From Artemisia argyi (taxonomy: Eukaryota; Streptophyta; Magnoliopsida; Asterales; Asteraceae), in contig CM060702.1 of NCBI GenBank assembly GCA_030686995.1, forward strand, positions 64,420,440 to 64,484,439: a stretch of DNA of 64,000 nt, in the 5' to 3' direction. The notes under the pieces are model-generated. The model made no database searches. It saw only the letters and a program-made list of their open reading frames with translations, and had not been told where the DNA came from. Shown piece after piece: positions 22,589-31,745 of the stretch; positions within the stretch are counted from its first letter, which is position 1, and each line of letters opens with the position of its first letter. The position numbers and the translations under genes were made by a program.

Positions 22589-25500
22589 ATCAGGGACTTG
22601 CTCTTATTGCTCGTGCTTTCAGCAAATTCTCCAACAAAACAAACAACCGTCAACGTTCATCTTCTAACACAAGGAATCAAGCTGTTGTTAATGATGGAAG
22701 AGTGGAAATTCAGAATCGTAGCTATGGTCGATCTGGTTCAGGAAGCTCTTCAGGAAATTATGGGAATGGTCAGAGGTTTAGTAACAATGGAGGGTTCAGG
22801 AACAACTCAGGATCTTCTCAGCAAAGGTCTGAACCAGTTGCAACTAGAAACTCCAACTCAGGGAATGCAGTATGGTGCTATAACTGCAATGAACAAGGTC
22901 ATATTGCTACAGCATGTCCCAAACCGAGAACTCGGGGTAGTAAGTTTCACAAACAGGCATTACTCATGGCTCTTCAAGATGAAAAAGATGGACATTTCCC
23001 TGAACAGGATAACAACTTCATGGCAAATGTGAACAACGATGATGACATGGAAGATCTGGAAGCCAATGCTGCTGTGATGCTTATGGCCAACATGCAGGAA
23101 CTTAAGCTCAATGATTCAGGTCCAGTGTATGACACTGACGGCTTGTCTCAGGTACATGACCTCAATGCATGCTTTATTAATGAAATAATCTCACCTTCTG
23201 CTTCTGAATCAGATATGGCGCAAGTTGTTCCATCTAAATCATCTTCATCCTCTCAAAAAGATGAACAAATAAGCACAGTTGTCATATTTGATGATGACAC
23301 AGTTGTTTCATTTGATGATCCAATTGAGAAAGATAAACATGATAATTTAGAACAACATGAACCATCATTTGATCCAGACCCTGACCTCATATTGTTATCT
23401 AAACAACTGGATGCTCAACAATTGCAAATCATAAAATGCAACGAGAAAAATAAAGCTTTAAAAGAACAAAATGTGTCATTTGCTAGAGATATTGAGTGTT
23501 ATAAAATTCAGCTTTCAAATCAGGAAGAAAAGATTAGACATGCAAAAAGTTTTGAAAAAGCTTTTCAAGATTCTTACAACAAAGAACAAGATCTTCAACG
23601 TAAAATGCAAGATTTAATTGAGTCAAACGGAAAGTTGATTTTGAAACTTGAAAGTGAGAAGTGTGAATTGAAAATGCAAGTTGAACGTCTTCAAAGAGAC
23701 CTTTCAAAAACTGAAACAGAATTGTCAAATTGCAAAAAGGAGTTTTGTGAACATAAAATACGAAAAAGGAAGTATATAGATGATTTACTTGGTGATATTG
23801 TTGATCTTGAAAAACAACTCAAAGAATTTCGTCACATTGTTTACAAACACGGGAACTCTGTCACAACAATTCAAAAGTTTGCTTTAAAACCGAGACCCGA
23901 TAAAGGATTTGCACTTTGCGATTTTAAATCAATGTTTCTTCACAAAGCTTTCAAAGAAAATCCTAAGGTTTACAGTATTGATCACATGTTTGATAATACA
24001 ATTGTGCGTGCTGTTGTTTTTGATACTGAGGAAGAAGAAGAACTTGAAGACGAGAGTCGATCAAAAATGAGTTATGTTCAACACTGGACACCATATGACT
24101 ATTCAAAAGCTCCACCTCTTTCTCAATCTTTTGTTACTCAAAAGGATTTACCTGAGAAATCATGGTTTATCGAAGAGTCATATGTTTCATCTCACAATGA
24201 GGCCCCTGTCCAAACTGTAGCACAAATAAATGGTCCTTTACCATCATCAGGTGAACTTACACCTTTACCGAAAACGTGTCGTGTCTTAAATTATTTCAAA
24301 ACTTTTATGGAAGACATCGAAATTTTGGAGGAAACAATTGAACGAAATTCTGAAATTAAAATTGAAACTTTTCAATCCGCTTACGAGCGAGAAAAGAGAG
24401 ATATTTTTCAAAAACAAATGAAGCCAATTGTTCAACACCTCCGTCTATGTGCTACACGTTGGGATCAGGAACTTCAAAAGGAGGTCAAAAATATGATAAC
24501 CGTTTTCAATGCAACTGAAAATGACATTTTGGTTCAAAAGCAAAGAAATAGAGTTTTAAAAAATGATGATGATCGACTCTTGGAACAAGTTCTCAATGCT
24601 GATATTTTGTCTGTTATCATGAATGATCTTTATAATTCTGGTACTTCTATGCTTAAGCATGATCATTGTGTTGATAATAATTTGTTGAATGAGGAAATTG
24701 AGACACTTAAACAGGAAAATGATAAGTTGAGAATTAAAAATGATGATGTGACAAAACAATTTTCAAAAGAAATTTGTCAACTCAATCAAAGGCTTGAATG
24801 GTGTCAAGCTAAAAGTCTTGAAAGGGAATTGAAGTTTCAAAGTCAAAATGTTTCAAACTCTTGTCAGATTTGCAAAAACAACGAGTCTTTAAAAGGTCGG
24901 TGTCTCCGATACGAGAAAGAAATTGCGGATTTAAAAATTGAAAACGCCGAATGGCAACAAAACCGCGATGACATCAAATATTGCAATGGTTTACTTGAGT
25001 CTGAAATTCAGGACAAAAATCACATCATCATTGATTTGAAAGAGAAAGTTAAGCTACTTCAGAAAGGAAAAATGGTTGACACCACGGTGATAGCACCAGG
25101 AATGTATCAATTAAACAAAACTGATAAAGGAAAGGTTGTTCAAAACACTAATGTTGATAACTCCACTTCTACAGGACTAGTCTCCACTTCTAGCGTTAGC
25201 AGACCCAAGCGAAAAAGTAAAAGGAAGAATAGGATCTTGCAACGTAAGAGAGGAAACCTAGAAGCTCAAGAAGTAGAAGACCAACTTAGGAATTTGAATA
25301 AAACTCATGTTGCATCAGATTTAGATTCTAATCTGGCAAATTGTAATCAAAATCTAAATGTAACAAATGATGAACCTTTGAATGTTTTGAATATTAATGC
25401 ATCTTGTGTGTTTTGTCGTAAAAGCGTATCATCTAGTGATCATACAAAATGTTTAGCTAATTCTCTTCTCAATCGTCATAAGAAACGTAGGACACGCATT

Positions 25501-25833
25501 CCTTTTAGGCCCACTACTGCCTCTAAGTCTAACTTAGGAAAGCCGTCTTCTACGGTTTCTAATGATATCACAGTTACCCCCATAGGTGCCGAGAACAAAT
25601 CTAGAACTGAGCCAACTACTAGTGCATTTAACATTAAGAAAGCAAAAACTAGTTGGAACTGGCAACGTTGGTTACAATACAAACCAGATTTTAAATGGAT
25701 TCCTAAATTGTTGAATACATGTGTTACTAACCAACAGGAACCCGCATTGTCTTTGGGTTCCACCCTTACTTCTGTTCCATCCGTGTCTTCTTCTTGTGAT
25801 ACAGGTGGTACAGATTGTTCTCTGGATTGTTGA
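22468..25833 (+). CDS. Gag zinc knuckle plus ~950-residue coiled-coil linker
   Basis: This open frame continues gag after the frame change. A CCHC zinc knuckle, C-X2-C-X4-H-X4-C (CYNCNEQGHIATAC), lies at 22876-22917. Beyond it is a very long Lys/Glu-rich coiled-coil region (about residues 290-860). A second Cys/His cluster at 25405-25452 fits C-X2-C-X8-H-X2-C. The end contains WNWQRWLQYKPDFKWIPKLL. Ordinary Copia elements have under about 100 residues between knuckle and protease, so this linker is exceptional. Related linkers occur in element 2 and, as I remember, in many Asteraceae Copia proteins. The function is unknown; oligomerisation or particle scaffolding would fit coiled coils. The frame ends exactly where the protease frame starts. 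Confidence 0.75.
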   Translation: MVPYDSSLQDSSTQLVPSNNNDAVYYSNSNDDDDDDFNTLNQGLALIARAFSKFSNKTNNRQRSSSNTRNQAVVNDGRVEIQNRSYGRSGSGSSSGNYGNGQRFSNNGGFRNNSGSSQQRSEPVATRNSNSGNAVWCYNCNEQGHIATACPKPRTRGSKFHKQALLMALQDEKDGHFPEQDNNFMANVNNDDDMEDLEANAAVMLMANMQELKLNDSGPVYDTDGLSQVHDLNACFINEIISPSASESDMAQVVPSKSSSSSQKDEQISTVVIFDDDTVVSFDDPIEKDKHDNLEQHEPSFDPDPDLILLSKQLDAQQLQIIKCNEKNKALKEQNVSFARDIECYKIQLSNQEEKIRHAKSFEKAFQDSYNKEQDLQRKMQDLIESNGKLILKLESEKCELKMQVERLQRDLSKTETELSNCKKEFCEHKIRKRKYIDDLLGDIVDLEKQLKEFRHIVYKHGNSVTTIQKFALKPRPDKGFALCDFKSMFLHKAFKENPKVYSIDHMFDNTIVRAVVFDTEEEEELEDESRSKMSYVQHWTPYDYSKAPPLSQSFVTQKDLPEKSWFIEESYVSSHNEAPVQTVAQINGPLPSSGELTPLPKTCRVLNYFKTFMEDIEILEETIERNSEIKIETFQSAYEREKRDIFQKQMKPIVQHLRLCATRWDQELQKEVKNMITVFNATENDILVQKQRNRVLKNDDDRLLEQVLNADILSVIMNDLYNSGTSMLKHDHCVDNNLLNEEIETLKQENDKLRIKNDDVTKQFSKEICQLNQRLEWCQAKSLERELKFQSQNVSNSCQICKNNESLKGRCLRYEKEIADLKIENAEWQQNRDDIKYCNGLLESEIQDKNHIIIDLKEKVKLLQKGKMVDTTVIAPGMYQLNKTDKGKVVQNTNVDNSTSTGLVSTSSVSRPKRKSKRKNRILQRKRGNLEAQEVEDQLRNLNKTHVASDLDSNLANCNQNLNVTNDEPLNVLNINASCVFCRKSVSSSDHTKCLANSLLNRHKKRRTRIPFRPTTASKSNLGKPSSTVSNDITVTPIGAENKSRTEPTTSAFNIKKAKTSWNWQRWLQYKPDFKWIPKLLNTCVTNQQEPALSLGSTLTSVPSVSSSCDTGGTDCSLDC

Positions 25834-26763
25834 TAGCGGATGCACCCGACATATGACAGGCAATCTTAAACTGTTGAAAAACTTTGTCTCAAAGTTCATT
25901 GGCACTGTCAGATTCGGGAATGATCATTAGGCACTTATCATGGGATATGGTGACTTTATAAGTGGGAACATCGAAATCAACCGTGTTTACTACGTGGAAG
26001 GCCTTGGACACAACCTTTTCTCTGTTGGTCAATTCTGTGATGGGGATCTAGAAGTTGCATTTCGTGAGAAAACTTGCTTTGTTCGTGACTTACAAGGAAA
26101 CGATCTCATGTCTGGCTCACGTGGCTCCAATCTTTATACAATATCAATGTCAGATATGATTGCAACATCTCCGATATGTCTTCTCTCCAAAGCTGAGTCG
26201 ACTAAATCTTGGTTATGGCACAAACGTCTTTCACACTTGAATTTCAGAACTATGACTGACCTTGCTCGTTATAAACTTGTCGATGGATTTCCAAGATTCC
26301 GCTTTACCAAAGATCACTTATGTCCAGCCTGTGAACAAGGAAAAAGTACTCGTGCTCATTTTCCTTCAAAACCTGAGCAAAGTACGAATCATGTTTTACA
26401 AATGCTTCATATGGATTTATGTGGACCGATGCGTGTTCAAAGTATCAACGGTAAACGCTACATACTAGTAATTGTAGATGATTTCTCCAGATGGACTTGG
26501 GTTTATTTCTTACGAAGTAAAGATCAGGCTCCTTCAATGATCATCACCTTTCTCACTAAAATTCAAGTTCAGTTACGCAACACGGTACGAATAGTCAGAA
26601 CTGATAATGGAACTGAATTCAAGAATCAGACACTTCGGTCTTATTATGAGAAAGTGGGAATTGAACATCAAACATCTATTCCTAGAAGCCCAGAACAGAA
26701 TGGAGTTGTTGAAAGACGCAACAGGACGTTAGTGGAAGCTGCTAGAACTATGTTGATTAATGC
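25780..26763 (+). pseudogene. pol: Pol, 5' half: protease and integrase core
   Basis: The protease active site DSGCTRHMTG is at 25832 onward. An in-frame TAG at 25928-25930 interrupts the protease, then the frame stays open. The pre-integrase zinc-binding H-H-C-C module (WHKRLSHLN ... CPACEQGK) and the integrase core follow, with the catalytic residues in MDLCGP, RTDNGTEF and NGVVERRNRT all preserved. The frame is cut at 26763 by the guest element and resumes, in the same frame, at 33158. Pol would cut the polyprotein and insert the cDNA in the nucleus. The linker and protease frames differ by +1. Confidence 0.9.
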
Positions 26764-28173
26764 TGATGCGTGGGAATCGCACCTTGCTTTACCTCTCGAG
26801 GGATCTCGCGAGGCTTACAACCCCCACCAGGCAGTGTACCTGATCGTTGTAGTATAGTATAGTGACAAGTACCGGGGGATTGATCGTTCAGCTTAGGAAT
26901 AGTGTCGCTAGGATTAGAAAACCTAATTAATAGTTCTAGAGATGAAAGATGATTATTTTTGTATTTTTATAATTTTATGAAAGCAATTAAAATCTCGGTT
27001 TTTAGAAGAGTGGGCGGAATTAGTTGTTATTCAACTAACCCAAAAACTACTTTGTAACTAATTAAACTAATGAAAATAAAATTAAACTAATATTAAACTA
27101 AGGTTGTGAGCAGTATGTGGAGAAATTGTGTTTACTTAGACTTCATTACTCCCTAGATATCTTTTACATGTTAATTACTTGTTACACTTGTATGAATGAC
27201 GGGTTGTATTCCTTAATACCATTCGTGGAGTGGCATACATAACTCCCCAACTCTATGAGCTCTTATCTCCTCCTACACCATGACCCAGCACAACTATAGG
27301 GATTGTAAACAGTGGCTCATGCATTAAATACAACCAATAAAGACCTAGTACGCCTCGGTTCATGTTTCTTAAGACGTTCAAGCATGTTACCATTTGGAGA
27401 TCTGCCAGTTTTCTTAAGCCTAACATATAAAATCATTCATTCAAAACAAGAATAGACAAGTAATCAACACATAATCAACATCTAGGTTTCATTAGATCTA
27501 AGCAAACACAAGAGAGATCTAGCCTAGCATAGTAGAATTAAGATAAGAACAAAAGATAAACAACCAACACATAGACATATTGATTGAATTAAGAGTATAC
27601 TTATCTCAATTACAATGCAAGGTCTCAAGGGTTTGGAACCCTTGAAAAACCTGTAAAAGAGGCACCAAAATCGTTTTTAGGGTTTCACCAAAACTTCTCT
27701 TTTTTTTAATGAAAAAACTAGAAAACTATATATAGGAAAATCGTCCTGACGGCGTCAAGAGTTAAATCTGACGCCGTCGACTCGCCGCCATACACTTCCT
27801 CGGACGCCCTAGATCCAATCGTGACGGCCTATGTGACGCCGTCACCACCTTCGGTAAATTATTCTTGGTCACTTTGACGCCGTCATAACTCCATCTGACG
27901 CCGTCACCAGCTACGGTAAATTATTCTTCATGTCTGACGCCGTCAAGAGAAAACCCTTGACGCCGTCACCTTGTATTTCCAGCTTGGATTTTTGGTACAT
28001 TGTCATTTTCTTCACTTTATGCTCCAAAAACGTCCAAAATAGCCTCTTTTCCAGAATTCACTCTCCAAACACCTAAAATCACAAAAGGAACGATTTAGGG
28101 CAATATTTGATCAAATAAATTCGGATTCGGGCTTAAATGACCCCCTAAAAACGGATCATTTTTCGCCTCATCA
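26764..28173 (-). repeat. Guest element 3' LTR
   Basis: 1410 bp; 3' LTR in the element's own (minus) orientation. It carries seven TGACGCCGTCA-type motifs (27747-27968), a TATA box near 27726-27735 and the tRNA-Asp-like segment at 26844-26873. Confidence 0.95.
27747..27968 (-). promoter_or_regulatory. Array of TGACGCCGTCA motifs upstream of LTR TATA box
   Basis: Near-palindromic 11-mers TGACGSCGTCA start at 27747, 27834, 27875, 27896, 27935 and 27958, with a TGACGCCGTCG variant at 27769. Each holds TGACG, the core bound by plant TGA/CREB-type bZIP factors, on both strands. In element orientation the array ends about 12-20 bases before a TATATATAG box, so it sits where U3 enhancers belong. 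The same array is in the other LTR (32729-32950), and two more copies are internal (30216, 30239). Confidence 0.8.
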
Positions 28174-28189
28174 TATACCCTTACACTTG
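28174..28189 (-). promoter_or_regulatory. Polypurine tract of the guest element
   Basis: Read on the minus strand the sequence is CAAGTGTAAGGGTATA, directly adjoining the 3' LTR. It resembles the CAAGTGTGGGGGTAT tract that I remember from Athila/Tat-like elements. Confidence 0.6.
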
Positions 28190-28719
28190 AGATTTGCTTG
28201 TCCTCAAGCAAATGAGCTTTTATTCTACTCAAAAGACAAGTTAGGGGTCATTTAACACTAATATAAAAGTAATTACAACAAATAATCGTTCCACTAAAGA
28301 CCAATAGACAAGCACGGAGGTCATACACAAGCACCTCACAAATAGTGTTTAGATACTCACATCTCTCGGGTGTAATAAAGTAATATAACATTATGGAAAT
28401 GGAAGATATCTCTCACTACCTGTCATAACAAAATAGATTACCATAGGCTTGGGAAAGGATCAAACCTCCACCACATGGCGTAAGCACCTAGGATAAACTA
28501 TCAAAGAGGTCTTTTAAAGGGTTATATCGTTAGGTGTAGGGATATGAATTACACGGTTTTGTTGGATAAAGGGAATTTTACTGGTGGCGAGTTAACAATC
28601 TTAGTAAATTACATGTACAAGATGGCGTTGCTAAGCCAAGACTAGACTCGACTTAAGCTAATAAATGAAAAATAACAAAAACATAAAATGAACATAGAAT
28701 GAAAACGGGATGGTAGTCC

Positions 28720-28837
28720 GTATGTTTTTTTTTTTTTTTTTTTTTTCTTTTCTTTTTCTATATATTTTTTTTTTCTTTCTTTTTCTTTCTTTTTCTATTT
28801 TTTTTTCGATTTTTTTTTTTTTTTTTTTTTTTTTTTG
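28720..28837. repeat. Long polypyrimidine (T/TTTC) tract
   Basis: T runs interspersed with TTTTCTTTC units; purine-rich in the guest element's own orientation. It encodes only a meaningless Lys/Arg frame. Confidence 0.9.
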
Positions 28838-30684
28838 CATACACTCTTACCCTACCATCCAAAATAATACATCATAGGGGATGAGAATTCCCCTTACACT
28901 TGAATCTTTACATACTTTACATTAAACTATACTAATGACTCGAATTAAGAAAATCAAAACACTTGGAGCACTTTTAAGATTAACGTACATATGGGGGTAA
29001 TAAGTGATGTTCTTCCCCATTACTCCACAAGATAAGTACTTACCCATGAGTCCCAATCGTCCCAAAACAATATGTACACGGATATGACTCGACTTAGCAA
29101 CCATGTAATCAATTAGAAAGTTAACTTAGGGTTTAACATATAACAATAATGCACTAAAAATGAGCGCATACACGGAAGGCTAAGGCGATTTGGGTGTACA
29201 TTTAAGTGGGGTGTAACAAATTCTTCCTTTAAGTAAAATGCTTAAAGTTAGAAACGAAAAGATAGGCTCGGAGGGGTGTACTAGGGGTATCGTGTACTAA
29301 AAATGAGTACAACGCAAAGGGTGTGGGAAAAATTAGTTGACTTAACTAGCCAAGTAATATGACTTAAATGGTCAAGTAATTATAATACGGGTTTAACACA
29401 AGGGTGATCCTAATGCCTCTTATCATGTAGTAAATCCTACCACACGAATGTAGTCTCACTAGCGGTCTCGGGATGCATCACTAACGCAAGTTCTAGAATC
29501 TAAATGCTACCGGTACACTCATAAGCACTAATAATGAATGCTTTTCCTATCAAATCTAAAGGCGAACCTCACATTTTTGGGTGGAAAATTTTTCTGAATA
29601 TACGGTTATGTGCTAGTCATACAATCTCCTATCCATGAGACGCTTGCTATGGCTAAAGTTTCACTCCTAAATGTTGTAAAAAAAATTTAAATTTGGCGCT
29701 AAAATTACACTAACAAGTATTTCTCATAGTTTTATTACTCATCTACTATCAAACAAAACAAACTCAAGCGAAAGTGCATATGTAAGGTATCATCTTTTTA
29801 CCCTCCCCGTACACTTAAGATGAACATTGTCCCCAATGTTCAAGTAAAGAATGTAAAAGTTAAAAAGTAAAGAGAATGAAATCAAATACTCCCCTGATTC
29901 GCTCGGTATGGATTTTAGTTGGCCAGGTTAAATCTTCTTCCAAGAAAACGAACAATCAAAGCTTCCCTTCCAGAATATAAATCATCTTCTTGTCACAAAT
30001 AACCTGTAAATCCTGACAAAAGTAGACAAGGCAACCTCGCGTAAAATCGGCGGCATCCTATACAAGTTACTAAATCCTAGAAAACAAAATAAGATATAAT
30101 GCTTGTGGAATGAAGTTTGCAGATTTCCTGGAGATTATAAAACTTGATAATTCACAAAAACCATAAGACTCCATTAGAAAAACAAAACCGGTAAAATTTC
30201 CAGATTTTTAACTCCTGACGCCGTCAAGAGCAATTGCCTGACGCCGTCAGAATGGACCTGCAGAAATCCTTATGTTAAGTTTCCGGAAAATTTCTGGAAA
30301 AACTTTGTCCTACTTCCTGGAAAATCCTGCAAAACTTCATTATGACTCAATACAAGCATTTGACTCTAACAAATACGAATATACATGTTCATTAAATATT
30401 GTGGATAATCATGATCGGTTTGTTTCTTAAAAACATATTTGGGGTTTCCCCTTACACTTATTTTTTGCAAAAATACCTTTAGGTTGGAGTTAAGACTAGG
30501 CTAAACAACATAATAAAGTATTTCACATTTTAATTGAGAAACATGATCAACCAACAATAAAAATAAAACATGCATACGGAAGCAAATAACAATCAAACAA
30601 TTAAAATCACACAAAACATGGGTTGCCTCCCAAGAAGCGCTTTTCTTTATTTACGAGTCTTGTAGCTAGACTCAAAGTCGTGGG
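28838..30684. other. Non-coding interior of the guest element
   Basis: No coding frame with motifs. It contains two more TGACGCCGTCA motifs at 30216-30226 and 30239-30249. In element orientation this is the 3' half of the interior, where pol would be in an autonomous relative. Confidence 0.6.
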
Positions 30685-31581
30685 TTAACGTGTATCGCTT
30701 ATGCTCACGTAACCAAGTGTGAGCCATCTAATAGTCGCCTCATCTTTCTTGTATTCGTCTCCTAACTCTAAGCACCCGCGATAATATCTTTTATTCTTTT
30801 CATACGTGTACTTAAGTCCTTTTCTCTCATCATTCTCACTTAGCATTTCCATAGGTGGATACTTACTACACTTTTCCATGGAGAAATCCTTGAACCTAGG
30901 GTGTGTGCGGGGCATTTGATAGACAAATTCTTCATCCCCATCCGAGAATGTAATTAACCCTTCTATGAGTTTTTCATCGAGGTTGGTCAACCGTTTGAAA
31001 GGTCTTCCAAACACAAATTGGGTCAATTTATCATCAATAAATTCTCCTAGATTCTCCATAACCATGAATTCAACAAGATAAACCAAACTTCCTACAAACA
31101 CATGTAATGGTATTGTCCTAGCCACAATGTTTTCTCCTTTGTATTCTAACTCATCTACCATGATTTTATTGTATTCATTACGTGAGATTATGTTCATGGG
31201 AAGAGATGAGTTGAGATAGGCGTTAAAGCTCTTAAATCCAATCTTACAAGGGAATTGCATGTTAAATGAACTATCACACTCAATCCTAGTTCTAGGGTCA
31301 ACATACCTAAGAGGGTTTACTTCTTCTTCCATTCTATCCACATTAATCACATCACCATCATCAAGATCCTCATCGGAGTCTAAATAGTAAAAAGGACTAG
31401 CCCTATGGTCATTATCATGATCAGACTCTTCTAACTCAGAATTATTGTCAAAGTGGTGGTTGGGTGACAGGTTAGGTGGGTTCTCATTTTCTGCTAAAGG
31501 AAGTGGGACGGGCATTTGGAAAATCCTACGACGAAAAACACGAATAACAGGAATCGAGCGATCAATGTTATTGTTATCCAT
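30685..31581 (-). CDS. 298-residue ORF with degenerate retropepsin-like domain
   Basis: Intact ORF in element orientation, starting 165 bp after the 5' LTR. Residues 1-105 are acidic and low-complexity. Residues about 105-225 (FPCKIGFKSFNAYLNSS, PMNIISRNEYNKIM, VFGRPFKRL) follow the layout of Ty3-type aspartic proteases: IPC.IG...D-G/S...NIMP...ILGRPF. The catalytic aspartate position appears to be Asn in LNSS, so proteolysis is unlikely. There is no zinc knuckle, RT or integrase. It may be a leftover gag-protease segment or a protein useful to the element. The family fit is inferred from motif layout. Confidence 0.6.
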   Translation of the reverse strand: MDNNNIDRSIPVIRVFRRRIFQMPVPLPLAENENPPNLSPNHHFDNNSELEESDHDNDHRASPFYYLDSDEDLDDGDVINVDRMEEEVNPLRYVDPRTRIECDSSFNMQFPCKIGFKSFNAYLNSSLPMNIISRNEYNKIMVDELEYKGENIVARTIPLHVFVGSLVYLVEFMVMENLGEFIDDKLTQFVFGRPFKRLTNLDEKLIEGLITFSDGDEEFVYQMPRTHPRFKDFSMEKCSKYPPMEMLSENDERKGLKYTYEKNKRYYRGCLELGDEYKKDEATIRWLTLGYVSISDTR

Positions 31582-31720
31582 CGAAATTGTTTACGAACAA
31601 AGAACACAAAGAAATAAGATAGACTAAAGAAGACCTAAAAATAAAAATAAAAAATCTTACTAGAAAGGAATCTAGCAAGTAGACCTAATAAAAAGAAATC
31701 CTAACCTAGACAATAACTAT

Positions 31721-31739
31721 TCCCCAGGCTGCGGCGCCA
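31721..31739 (-). promoter_or_regulatory. Primer binding site (tRNA-Asp type), guest element
   Basis: On the minus strand TGGCGCCGCAGCCTGGGGA begins six bases after the 5' LTR. The complement of plant tRNA-Asp 3' end is TGGCGCCGTTGCCGGGGA, so the first eight bases match exactly and most of the remainder matches. This primer is typical of Athila/Tat elements. Confidence 0.8.
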
Positions 31740-31745
31740 AAAACT

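Noticed and set aside
27747..27968. CRISPR-like array
   Set aside because: The repeats are 11-bp palindromes with irregular spacing in an LTR of a plant element; no CRISPR architecture.
28658..28840. Poly-Lys/Arg open frame
   Set aside because: Translation of a T/TTTC pyrimidine tract in the guest element.
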